DNA from: Aquificaceae bacterium
Lineage (GTDB): Bacteria; Aquificota; Aquificia; Aquificales; Aquificaceae
Direction: 5' to 3'
Assembly (NCBI GenBank): GCA_015490115.1
Contig: WFYM01000105.1
Span: 1-15,418 of the forward strand
Length of the DNA stretch: 15,418 nucleotides
Below the pieces are notes generated by a model, which saw nothing but the letters and a program-made list of their open reading frames with translations, made no database searches and was not told the DNA's origin. A program made the position numbers and the translations under genes. Of this stretch, positions 1 through 5,892 are shown in pieces (the first letter of the stretch is position 1; the number at the start of each line of letters is the position of its first letter).

Positions 1-470
1 TCTATTTCGAGGAAAACTTTTCCGTTCCTCACTCTGGTATTCGCACCGGCTCTTGAGAAGAACTTAAGGTGCTGGTCTATCGGTCTTGGTCCTATCGAAC
101 ACCCTCCCGGCAATGGAACAACAGCCCTCCCGAACCTCGAAAGGAGCGGACCCATGGTGAGTATGGAAGCCCTCATCCTTTTCACCGTCTCTTCGGGTGT
201 TTCCCACCTCCTGACACCCTTCGGGTCGACCTCTACGGTGCTTCCCTTCCTTACCACCTCAGCCCCGAGGAAGGTAAGGAGCTGTAGGGTGTTTCTCACA
301 TCGAGGAGATCCGGGACGTTCTCGAGGGAGCATTCCTTGTCCGTGAGGAGCGTGGCAAAGAGTATGGGCAAGGAGGCGTTCTTCGATCCGGAGACCTTCA
401 CCCTCCCGCGTAGCCTCTTCCCTCCCTCTACGAGGAAGCTCTCAGAGGTATATGAGGTGGTGATCCTCAT
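1..470 (-). CDS. murA: UDP-N-acetylglucosamine 1-carboxyvinyltransferase, N-terminal part (cut by window edge)
   Basis: MurA transfers enolpyruvate from phosphoenolpyruvate to UDP-GlcNAc, the first committed step of peptidoglycan synthesis in the cytoplasm. About 156 residues are visible; the family is usually near 420, so roughly the last 260 lie beyond the left edge. Near residue 27 is the VSGSKNA motif with the substrate-binding Lys-Asn. Around 99-112 is the RASILTMGPLL stretch. At 121-131 is PGGCSIGPRPI, in which Cys124 is the PEP-reactive cysteine of the active-site loop (usual form PGGCAIGARP). These motifs separate it from the related AroA. The ATG at 470 is the only usable start, because a stop lies a few codons upstream in frame. 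It lies inside the end of the preceding small gene (29-base overlap), so translation is probably coupled. It is the last visible gene of the hemA operon. Confidence 0.93.
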   Translation of the reverse strand, partial: MRITTSYTSESFLVEGGKRLRGRVKVSGSKNASLPILFATLLTDKECSLENVPDLLDVRNTLQLLTFLGAEVVRKGSTVEVDPKGVRRWETPEETVKRMRASILTMGPLLSRFGRAVVPLPGGCSIGPRPIDQHLKFFSRAGANTRVRNGKVFLEI

Positions 471-615
471 CCTTCGGGATAATTATCTTAACTATGTCAC
501 CGTCTTTGGAGTAGAAGAGGATCACCCCGTCGTCCTCCTCTTGGGAGTGGACAGGCTCGCTCGAGTAGATGACTATTATCCTGTCCTCCTCCTCGATCAC
601 CTTAGGGTAGCTCAT
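442..615 (-). CDS. 57-residue DUF2283-like protein
   Basis: This small gene is easy to miss. Its ATG at 615 overlaps the stop of the upstream Lrp-like gene by four bases (ATGA), and its TGA at 442-444 lies 29 bases inside murA in a different frame. The product starts MSYPKVIEEEDRIIVIYSS and carries the central pattern DDGVILFYSKDGDIVKIII, two beta strands around a D-G turn. That matches the compact DUF2283 pattern of an acidic strand, then DGVI, then D-x-D-G, then I-V-x-I-x-I. The end is rich in D, E and H. DUF2283 proteins are small, often antitoxin-like or of unknown role, and no toxin gene is adjacent here. Coding is supported by the tight junctions at both ends and by the family-like pattern. 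Family assignment is by eye; function is unknown. Confidence 0.72.
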   Translation of the reverse strand: MSYPKVIEEEDRIIVIYSSEPVHSQEEDDGVILFYSKDGDIVKIIIPKDEDHHLIYL

Positions 616-911
616 ATCTTCACCACCACGCAGGTGAGTGCCTCCTTCACCCCCTCGAGGGAGTGTATCTTGTTTATCACAAGCTTACCGAGTTCGTCCT
701 GATTCGGGACCTCCACGAAGACGATTATATCGTAAGGACCCGTGACCACGTCCGCCGTCTTCACACCTTCGAAGGTCGAGAGTGCGAGCATTATGGAAGG
801 TATCTCCCTCGGTTCCGCCTTTATAAGTATGTAAGCCCTGATGGCGTATTCCCCCTCAAGCTCCATCAGTTCTGTTATGGACATAGGGTAGGCTTTCTCC
901 TCCGTGGACAT
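612..911 (-). CDS. Stand-alone Lrp/AsnC ligand-binding (RAM) domain protein
   Basis: The 99-residue product is one RAM/SMB domain of the Lrp/AsnC family without the usual N-terminal helix-turn-helix. From residue 22 it reads YAIRAYILIKAEP, then a helix, FEGVKTADVVTGPYDIIVFVE, a second helix and a strand, giving the alpha/beta sandwich with the GPYDIIV turn. In full-length Lrp proteins this domain makes dimers and octamers and binds amino acids; stand-alone forms are thought to act as ligand sensors or to pair with full-length members. The start at 911 is 56 bases inside hemA and is chosen because a strong AGGAGGT stands five bases before it. Internal ATGs at 884 and 866 would shorten the overlap but lack such a site. 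Its place directly after hemA and before murA suggests common expression. A direct role in tetrapyrrole control is only inference. Confidence 0.82.
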   Translation of the reverse strand: MSTEEKAYPMSITELMELEGEYAIRAYILIKAEPREIPSIMLALSTFEGVKTADVVTGPYDIIVFVEVPNQDELGKLVINKIHSLEGVKEALTCVVVKI

Positions 912-2082
912 CCTCTACCTCCTCTGCGAGTATTCTAAATATTATATTCGCCACGTCCGGGTTCCTCTTCATCTCCCTTATAGCCCTGAAGACGACCCTC
1001 CTAAAGTAAGGGCTTTCCCTTTCTATATCCTTTACCCTCCTTTTCAGTTCGAGGATTAGGGGTTCTACTTTCAGGCTCTCGAGCCAAGCTGTGAACTTCT
1101 TCACCTCGTCCCAAAGTATTATCTCCCCTTTCCTCGCCTCCTTCAGCCTGTCCTTTAAGTTGCTTTCTACTACCTCTTTGAGGTCGTCTATGTCGTAGAG
1201 GAATATCTCGTCAACGGTTCCCACCTTCGGGTCCACGTTCCTCGGGACGGATATGTCTATTATGAACATGGGTTCGTATCTCCTCGCCCTCATCGCTCTT
1301 AGGACCATATCCTTCGTTATGACGTATGTGGGAGAGCCTGTGGAGACTATGACTATGTCCATGTTCGGGAGGTAGTCTTCTATCTCCTCGAACCTGAGGG
1401 CGCTACCCCCCAGCTCTTGGGATATCTTGAGAGCCTTTTCGAAGGTCCTGTTGGTTATGTAGAGGGTGCATCCTATCTTCTTTAGGTAGTTCGCAGCAAG
1501 CTCCCCCATCTCCCCGGCACCGACGAGGAGGACCTTAGCCTTCTTTAAGTCCCCGAATATCTTCTTCGCAAGCTCGACAGCCGCGTAACTAACTGAGACC
1601 GCGTTCCTGCTTATACCCGTTTCGGTCCTTACCCTCTTTGAAGCTCTCAGAGCCTTTTCGAAGAGTCTGTTTAGTATCTTCCCAAGGGTTCCCGACTCCC
1701 TCGCTATCTGGAAGGCTTCCTTGAACTGAGCTACTATCTGAGGCTCTCCGACGACCATAGAGTCCAAACTCGAAGCTACCCTGAAGACGTGGTATACAGC
1801 CTCCTCACCCCTTTTCAGGAAGAAGTGCTTCTTCGCTTCGGGGGAACCCTTAACGTCCAAAAACATGTCCGTGAGGAGGTCTACGTTCTCCTCCCTCGGT
1901 GAGAAGGTGTAGATCTCGACCCTGTTGCAGGTGGAGAGTATGCAAAGCTCCTCTACTCCGGACACGGCTTTGAGGTATGGAAGGAGTCTCTTGAGGTCCT
2001 CTTTGGAACAGGCGATCTTTTCTCTCACCTCGATCGGGGCTGTCTTGAAGTTGAGACCGAGGGCGTATATCTCCCCCATCAT
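856..2082 (-). CDS. hemA: Glutamyl-tRNA reductase
   Basis: HemA reduces glutamyl-tRNA(Glu) with NADPH to glutamate-1-semialdehyde, the first step of the C5 route to tetrapyrroles. Numbering from the second Met (2079; 407 residues), the N-terminus reads MGEIYALGLNFKTAPIEVRE as in the family. LSTCNRVE at 49-55 holds the catalytic Cys51. SSLDSMVVGEPQI lies at 103-115, and the NADPH-binding VGAGEMGE at about 186-193. The C-terminal helical dimerisation part follows, and the length is normal. An upstream in-frame extension to 2202 has no family similarity and runs antisense to the divergent lipoprotein gene, so it was dropped. ATGs at 2082 and 2079 are adjacent and cannot be told apart. There is no Shine-Dalgarno; TATAAT on the minus strand at 2092-2087 sits so close that the mRNA may be leaderless. 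It is first in an operon with the Lrp-like gene, the DUF2283-like gene and murA. Confidence 0.96.
   Translation of the reverse strand: MMGEIYALGLNFKTAPIEVREKIACSKEDLKRLLPYLKAVSGVEELCILSTCNRVEIYTFSPREENVDLLTDMFLDVKGSPEAKKHFFLKRGEEAVYHVFRVASSLDSMVVGEPQIVAQFKEAFQIARESGTLGKILNRLFEKALRASKRVRTETGISRNAVSVSYAAVELAKKIFGDLKKAKVLLVGAGEMGELAANYLKKIGCTLYITNRTFEKALKISQELGGSALRFEEIEDYLPNMDIVIVSTGSPTYVITKDMVLRAMRARRYEPMFIIDISVPRNVDPKVGTVDEIFLYDIDDLKEVVESNLKDRLKEARKGEIILWDEVKKFTAWLESLKVEPLILELKRRVKDIERESPYFRRVVFRAIREMKRNPDVANIIFRILAEEVEDVHGGESLPYVHNRTDGA
917..923 (-). promoter_or_regulatory. Ribosome binding site inside hemA for the Lrp-like gene
   Basis: AGGAGGT on the minus strand, five bases before the ATG at 911. 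It lies in hemA coding sequence, where it encodes part of the EEVED stretch near the HemA C-terminus, so these bases serve two roles. It is the reason for preferring the long start of the Lrp-like gene. Confidence 0.65.
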
Positions 2083-2116
2083 GATAATTATAAGTTCTTG
2101 ATAAAATATATGCGGT
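2083..2116. promoter_or_regulatory. Divergent promoter spacer between hemA and lipoprotein gene
   Basis: A 34-base AT-rich spacer must serve both genes. On the minus strand TATAAT (2092-2087) stands 4-7 bases before the hemA ATG pair. On the plus strand TAAAAT (2102-2107) stands 9 bases before the lipoprotein ATG. No convincing -35 hexamer is seen for either, and any would fall in the neighbouring coding sequence. Transcription would start at or within a few bases of each start codon. Confidence 0.4.
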
Positions 2117-2734
2117 ATGAGGTTCTGGACGCTTATCGTGTTTGCTTTTCTTATCTTCGGCTGCGGTGCGACGAAGACACCTATACACAAGATCGTCGGC
2201 AAAGAGACCCTGAGGGTGAAGGTGGTCCTCTTAGAAAGGAGGGGTATAGACCCGGCTTACCAGAAGCTCGCTGTGAGAGAATTTGAAGCTACGCTCCTCA
2301 GACCCCCGATAACGAGAACCATAAAGGAATCGTTGATGAGGGAGAGGGTTGACGTTGTGCTTATCACGAGGAAGGAGATCCAAAGGGTGAGAAGCTTCTC
2401 CCCCGAGGAGATAGTGAGGGTCGGGAAGGCTTCCGATCTTGACCTCGTTGTCGTCGTCGAACCCATTTCGGTGAACTACAACGAAAAGACATACACCAAA
2501 GAGGAGAAGGTCTGTGTAAAGAGGACCGCTGAGGTTTCCGTCTCCGCGAAGCTCGCTGACGCGAGGAAGGGGAGTCTTCTGCTTGCGGGTATTTACAGCG
2601 GGAAATCTAAGGCTACCCAGTGTTCCAAAGGTATGAAGAGAACGGACAAGCTACCCTCGAAGGACAGGATAGTTATAAAGGCTTTCAAGGAGGCTGCTTC
2701 TAAGTTCTCGAAGGAGTTCTGGGAGAGTCTGTAG
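2117..2734 (+). CDS. Lipoprotein with CsgG/LpoB-like pattern, function unknown
   Basis: The 205-residue product begins MRFWTLIVFAFLIFGCGA: a short basic start, a hydrophobic stretch and a lipobox-like IFGC, so Cys16 is the likely lipidated residue after signal peptidase II cleavage. The rest alternates strands and helices: VKVVLLE, a helix ending in a possible R-E-x-I motif (VVLITRKEIQRV), DLDLVVVVEPI, then two strands with SAKLADARKGSLLLAGIYSGKS. That last pattern (a strand, D-A-R-x-G, a strand, then S/T-G) recalls periplasmic lipoproteins of the CsgG/LpoB/FlgO type, which judge a ligand or scaffold an outer-membrane complex. This is fold-level resemblance by eye, not a firm family call. There is a single cysteine pair later (Cys at about 138 and 174). 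The gene diverges from hemA, and its 3' end overlaps aroE tail-to-tail by 35 bases. Confidence 0.78.
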   Translation: MRFWTLIVFAFLIFGCGATKTPIHKIVGKETLRVKVVLLERRGIDPAYQKLAVREFEATLLRPPITRTIKESLMRERVDVVLITRKEIQRVRSFSPEEIVRVGKASDLDLVVVVEPISVNYNEKTYTKEEKVCVKRTAEVSVSAKLADARKGSLLLAGIYSGKSKATQCSKGMKRTDKLPSKDRIVIKAFKEAASKFSKEFWESL

Positions 2735-3539
2735 GGTATCCGAAGTCTTTGAGGGAGAGCTTCATCACCTTGACGGGTGGTTCGCACCCCGTCCATATCC
2801 TGAAACTCTCCGCCCCTTGATAGACGAGCATGGGAAAGCCGTTCTGAAAGAGGCAACCCTTCTCCTTTGCGGACCTTATGAGGGGTGTGTCCCTGTATAT
2901 GAGGTCTACGACAACGTGTCTCGGTTCTATGAGGTCGTAGTTGAAGAGGACATCGTCTCCTTTCAGACCGACGCTAGTTGTGTTCACTATAATGTCTACG
3001 AAACCAAGAGCCTCTTCAGGTGAGCTTACAGTTTCGAAGCTGAACTTCTTTGCGAGTTCCTCAGCCTTAGACCTTGTCCTGTTCCAGATGTAAACTTCAC
3101 AGTTTCTGAGCTTTAGGGCATAGGAGACCGCCCTCGCGGACCCCCCCGCTCCGAGGAGGAGGACCTTCTTTTTGCTGAGGTCCACGATCTCCTCAACAGC
3201 CCTCAGGAAACCTATCCAGTCGGTGTTGTAGGCTGAGATGCCCTCTTCGGAAAGGACTAAGGTGTTCGAGGCTCCTATGGCTTTTACTTCATCGCTTAGC
3301 GTGTCCGCAAACTCGAGGACAGCCTCCTTATGGGGTATGGTGACGTTTAGACCCTTGACACCGGCTTTCCTCAGACCCTCGAGGGCTGTCTTTAAATCCT
3401 CAGGCTTTACCTCGAAAGGAACGTAGACAGCTTTTATACCGAGGTATGAGAAGGCTGCGTTTTGGAATACGGGCGAGAGGGAGTGGGAGACGGGGTAGCC
3501 TATTACCCCGTATACCTCCGAACCGCCCGTTACGGTCAT
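2700..3539 (-). CDS. aroE: Shikimate dehydrogenase
   Basis: AroE reduces 3-dehydroshikimate to shikimate with NADPH in the chorismate pathway. With the start at 3539 the protein has 279 residues, normal for the family. Visible motifs in order are SHSLSP (18-23, substrate serines), NVTIPHK (65-71, catalytic Lys71), NTDWIGF (105-111, catalytic Asp107), the dinucleotide loop GAGGSAR (130-136), NRTRSKA (153-159, NADP-selective Arg), NTTSVG (186-191) and VYQGAESF near the C-terminus (Tyr/Gln ligands). The start is fixed by a four-base ATGA overlap with the preceding NifU-domain gene; a 15-residue extension to 3584 lacks family similarity. It ends a six-gene operon otherwise devoted to sulfur and Fe-S handling, so its presence is probably just co-expression. 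Its last codons overlap the opposing lipoprotein gene by 35 bases. Confidence 0.96.
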   Translation of the reverse strand: MTVTGGSEVYGVIGYPVSHSLSPVFQNAAFSYLGIKAVYVPFEVKPEDLKTALEGLRKAGVKGLNVTIPHKEAVLEFADTLSDEVKAIGASNTLVLSEEGISAYNTDWIGFLRAVEEIVDLSKKKVLLLGAGGSARAVSYALKLRNCEVYIWNRTRSKAEELAKKFSFETVSSPEEALGFVDIIVNTTSVGLKGDDVLFNYDLIEPRHVVVDLIYRDTPLIRSAKEKGCLFQNGFPMLVYQGAESFRIWTGCEPPVKVMKLSLKDFGYPTDSPRTPSRT

Positions 3540-3787
3540 GCGAGGTTGATCTTGCTCGGGAGGATCTCGACCCTCTTCACCCAACCGAGGTTACCCTTGA
3601 TAGCTATGTCGACAACGTTCTTGAGAGAAATGTCGACCACCGGGCAGTCGGAACACCCTCCCACGAACTGGAGGTATACGACACCGTCCTTTATGTTGAC
3701 GAGCTTGAGGCTACCCTGATGATCCTTGAGGGCAGGTCTTATCCTCTCCAAAACCTTCTCAACTTCGTCGAACTCCTTCCCGGTCAT
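3536..3787 (-). CDS. NifU C-terminal-domain (Nfu-type) Fe-S scaffold
   Basis: The 83-residue product is a complete NifU C-terminal domain. RPALKDHQGSLKLVNIKDG is the N-terminal helix followed by the first strand. YLQFVGGCSDCPV holds the CxxC pair Cys45 and Cys48, which in Nfu proteins binds a transient [4Fe-4S] cluster between two subunits. Then come ISLKNVVDIAIK and a last strand. It lacks the degenerate A-type N-terminal domain of NfuA and the IscU-like domain of full NifU, so it is a free Nfu domain. It overlaps its neighbours by ATGA on both sides in the iscU operon. The likely role is to carry clusters from IscU to target enzymes. The downstream gene is aroE, which needs no cluster. Confidence 0.92.
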   Translation of the reverse strand: MTGKEFDEVEKVLERIRPALKDHQGSLKLVNIKDGVVYLQFVGGCSDCPVVDISLKNVVDIAIKGNLGWVKRVEILPSKINLA

Positions 3788-4032
3788 CTCATCTCCTCCA
3801 ACTTTTTATTATAAAGAGCCTGTATTTTGCGGACCACCTCCACCGTCTCCTTCTCCCCGAAACCCGCGAGCCTGAGGAGTCCTTTTAAGGTGAGCTTGTC
3901 CACGACTACGTCCTCGACGTCGAACTCAACTATCTTGGAGTAGCCGTATTCCATGAGTATATCCTTGCTCTCGGGGAGAGCCTCGAAGAGGTCCTTAAGG
4001 AGCGTGTCCTCGCTTATCTTCTGGAGGGTCAT
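3784..4032 (-). CDS. DUF1858-like small helical protein
   Basis: The 82-residue product (start MTLQKISEDTLLKDLFEAL) fits the DUF1858 pattern: a short I-x-x-x-x-x-x-x-L-F start, a helix, then LPESKDILMEYGY, then DVVVDKLTLKGLLRLAGF and a last helix. DUF1858 domains, found for example at the N-terminus of ScdA/RIC-type proteins, often carry a Cys pair after the M-x-x-Y-G segment. This protein has no cysteine at all, so it cannot bind a cluster itself. The start at 4032 is set by an ATGA overlap with the tusA-like gene, and a longer frame to 4122 is antisense noise. Sitting between a sulfur carrier and a cluster carrier in the operon, it may be an adaptor or partner-binding domain. The function is not known. 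Confidence 0.75.
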   Translation of the reverse strand: MTLQKISEDTLLKDLFEALPESKDILMEYGYSKIVEFDVEDVVVDKLTLKGLLRLAGFGEKETVEVVRKIQALYNKKLEEMR

Positions 4033-4283
4033 TTCAGCTCCCTCACCTTCCTCACGAAGAGGTGGTACTCCCCGTCCTCCTCGTACATGCCGAGGAACTC
4101 CTGACCCGTAGACCTGCACCAAGCGGGTATGTCCTCGACGACTCCCGGATCGTCCGCTATAAGCTCGAGGATCTGACCTATCTTCATCTCCTTTATCTGC
4201 TTTGCGGTCTCCGCTACAGGAACGGGGCAGAAGGTTCCCGTAACGTCGTGGGCTACGTCAGGCTTTATGTCCTCCAGCTTCAT
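4029..4283 (-). CDS. TusA/SirA-family sulfur carrier protein
   Basis: The 84-residue product has the TusA pattern. Strand VAHDVTGTFCPVPV carries the CPxP motif with the persulfide-accepting Cys19 near the N-terminus. Then come helix ETAKQIKEM, GQILELIADDPG, VVEDIPAWCRSTGQEFLG with a second conserved-type Cys, and a final strand pair. TusA takes sulfur from a cysteine desulfurase and passes it on, in E. coli through TusBCD-TusE to MnmA. Members also feed molybdopterin synthesis and sulfur oxidation. Here the gene lies directly after a PP-loop thiolation-type enzyme with an ATGA overlap and has no TusBCDE neighbours. A direct handover to that enzyme is a reasonable inference. No desulfurase gene is in the window. 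The gene symbol is left blank because several TusA paralogues exist in such organisms. Confidence 0.92.
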   Translation of the reverse strand: MKLEDIKPDVAHDVTGTFCPVPVAETAKQIKEMKIGQILELIADDPGVVEDIPAWCRSTGQEFLGMYEEDGEYHLFVRKVRELK

Positions 4284-5323
4284 CCCTTAACTCCCTGCTT
4301 GTGGTATATTTTAAACCGCTCTATGAAGCTGTCGTCTGCGGGTGTCCCTATGAGAGTTATCTCCCTTTCTCCCACCTTCATACATACTTCACATTGTTCC
4401 CTCTTCGAGTATCTCGCTATGATATCCGCTATGATCTGAAGCTCCTCCTCTGGCGGGTCTCCCTTGATCAGGGCGAAGGTCCCCTTTCCGTCCTTTCTGT
4501 AGGCATAGTTGTATCTGCTTCTGAAGCCCCTCAGGAACCTCACCTCACCTTCGTTCCTTGCCACTATCAGCTTCACACCGGAGGGTAGTCTTATGTGTCT
4601 CCCTACAGCGAACAGAACCAAGTCCTCCCTAGTTACCTTTCCTTCTACGGCGAACGCTTCCCTGAAGCGGGCTGCGTAAGTCTCGTCGGTGAGGTAGCAG
4701 CAACCACCCGCGGGCTGTTCGTATTCGAGTCCGTATCTTTTGGCAAGCTCTATCTGGACCTTCCTGCTCCTCCCCTTTATCCCGAGGAGCTTGGACCTGT
4801 CCACCCAACCCTTTATCTCCGGGATCGTGGGTGGGAGAACTTTGGCGGAGAGGGGTCTCAGGACGTAACCTTCGAGACCAGCTTCCCTTTCAATCAGCTT
4901 TAGCCTCTGGGGTGTCTGGCTCATGGGTCTTTGGTATAGGACCTCCCCCGTGACGACGAAGTGGTAACCTTCCCTCTCCATTATCTCCTTTGCCTTCTTG
5001 AGCATGAAGATCCTGCAGTCGACGCAGGGGTTTACGTTCTTTCCGTAGCCGAACTTAGGGTTAAGGACTATGTCGTAGTATTCTTCGGATATGTCAACTA
5101 TCTCTAAGGGGACTCCGAGCTGGGCTGCCGCCTTCAAAGCAGGATTCACGTAGTGCTGTCCGTCCTCCCTCTTGAGACCAAGGCGTCTCTTGTGTTCGGT
5201 TATGCAAAAGCCAGTGTAGAAGTGGAGGGCTTTGATCTCTATGCCTTGGTCCAAGAGGAGGCGGACAGCTAAGGTGCTGTCAAGCCCTCCGCTCAGGAGC
5301 GCGACAGCCCTTACCTTCCCCAT
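4280..5323 (-). CDS. PP-loop tRNA-thiolation-type enzyme with NFACT-R-like C-terminal domain
   Basis: The 347-residue protein starts with an adenine nucleotide alpha-hydrolase domain. SGGLDST at 11-17 is the PP-loop that adenylates the substrate base. NPCVDCRIF at 98-106 (Cys100, Cys103) and PAGGCCYLTD at 204-213 (Cys208, Cys209) stand where MnmA has its two catalytic cysteines, one taking persulfide sulfur and one attacking. From about 233 a different domain follows (LFAVGRHIRLPSGVKLIVARNEGEVRFL), which resembles the NFACT-R (DUF814) RNA-binding fold with its G-R-H-I-R-L and V-x-R-N motifs. It ends with a CEVC pair (311, 314). Predicted role: thiolation of a tRNA uridine, with sulfur from the TusA-like protein encoded next to it. 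It is not a standard MnmA, ThiI or TtuA, and the exact base cannot be told. It starts one base into the iscU stop codon (TGATG). Confidence 0.85.
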   Translation of the reverse strand: MGKVRAVALLSGGLDSTLAVRLLLDQGIEIKALHFYTGFCITEHKRRLGLKREDGQHYVNPALKAAAQLGVPLEIVDISEEYYDIVLNPKFGYGKNVNPCVDCRIFMLKKAKEIMEREGYHFVVTGEVLYQRPMSQTPQRLKLIEREAGLEGYVLRPLSAKVLPPTIPEIKGWVDRSKLLGIKGRSRKVQIELAKRYGLEYEQPAGGCCYLTDETYAARFREAFAVEGKVTREDLVLFAVGRHIRLPSGVKLIVARNEGEVRFLRGFRSRYNYAYRKDGKGTFALIKGDPPEEELQIIADIIARYSKREQCEVCMKVGEREITLIGTPADDSFIERFKIYHKQGVKG

Positions 5324-5793
5324 CAGACGCTCGAGAGGAACTCGAACTCGCCCTTCTCCTCCTCTTCCTCCTCCTCGTAGCAGTCGGGTATCTTGGAGGC
5401 CTCCTCCACCCTTCCCTGCTTGAGGAGGTAGTCCTTAATGGCTACGTGGAGCGTCTCGAGACCGAGGTTCGTGCAGTGGATCTTCTGAGGCGGGAGACCT
5501 CCAAGCTCGTCGAAAATGTCCTTGTAGGTGAGGTTGAGGGCGTATTGGATGGGCTTCCCTTTTACCATCTCGGTAAGCTGGGAGCTGACAGCTATCGCGG
5601 AACCGCAACCGAAAGTCTTGAACCTGACGTCCTCTATGATATCGGTTTCGGGGTTTACCTTTATGGTAAAGAGCATGGCGTCTCCGCAAGCTGGATTACC
5701 GCACTGTCCTATACCGTTCGCATCCTCAAGAACCCCAACGTTTCTGGGGTTCAAGAAGTGGTCGAGAACCTTATCGCTGTATTCAAAGCTCAT
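5323..5793 (-). CDS. iscU: Fe-S cluster assembly scaffold IscU
   Basis: IscU is the scaffold on which Fe-S clusters are built from desulfurase sulfur. The 156 residues show GQCGNPACGDAM (27-40; cluster Cys36 and Asp38, with an extra Cys31), FKTFGCGSAIA (58-68; Cys63) and LPPQKIHC (100-107; His106, Cys107). The LPPQK piece corresponds to the LPPVK site bound by the HscA chaperone in other bacteria. After the domain the tail holds a run of seven glutamates (140-146) before FEFLSSV, as in the Aquifex protein, whose crystal structure holds a [2Fe-2S] cluster. A clear AGGAGGT (5808-5802) lies eight bases before the ATG, unlike most transcription-unit-leading genes here. It heads a six-gene operon. 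No iscS, hscA, fdx or iscR is present nearby. Confidence 0.96.
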   Translation of the reverse strand: MSFEYSDKVLDHFLNPRNVGVLEDANGIGQCGNPACGDAMLFTIKVNPETDIIEDVRFKTFGCGSAIAVSSQLTEMVKGKPIQYALNLTYKDIFDELGGLPPQKIHCTNLGLETLHVAIKDYLLKQGRVEEASKIPDCYEEEEEEEKGEFEFLSSV

Positions 5794-5892
5794 CTCTTCT
5801 CACCTCCTCCATTAATTTTACATTAGTTAATATCTTTCTCCCGACGGACCCAGTTATGACAGAGGTCAATAGGTTAAAATAACAACTTTAAG
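5794..5892. promoter_or_regulatory. Divergent promoter region between iscU and pyrB
   Basis: This 99-base spacer is the longest gene-free stretch. Towards iscU, TAAAAT on the minus strand (5820-5815) would give a leader holding the strong AGGAGGT site. Towards pyrB, TAAAAT (5875-5880) stands 12 bases before the ATG, leaving room for a leader of about five bases and no Shine-Dalgarno. Neither has a convincing -35 hexamer. TGAC-N4-GTCA (5857-5868), a short inverted repeat, lies just upstream of the pyrB -10; arms of four bases are too short to call an operator. Confidence 0.4.

Noticed and set aside
154..702. 182-codon open frame on the plus strand
   Set aside because: It lies opposite murA, the DUF2283-like gene and the Lrp-like gene, all supported by motifs; its own sequence is Ser/Leu/Arg-rich shadow with no recognisable domain.
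2083..2202. 41-residue N-terminal extension of hemA
   Set aside because: It has no family similarity, runs antisense to the lipoprotein signal sequence, and the family start is exactly at MGEIYALGL.
5857..5868. TGAC-N4-GTCA inverted repeat upstream of pyrB
   Set aside because: Four-base arms occur often by chance, there is no second copy, and no regulator is known to fit; noted only within the spacer entry.
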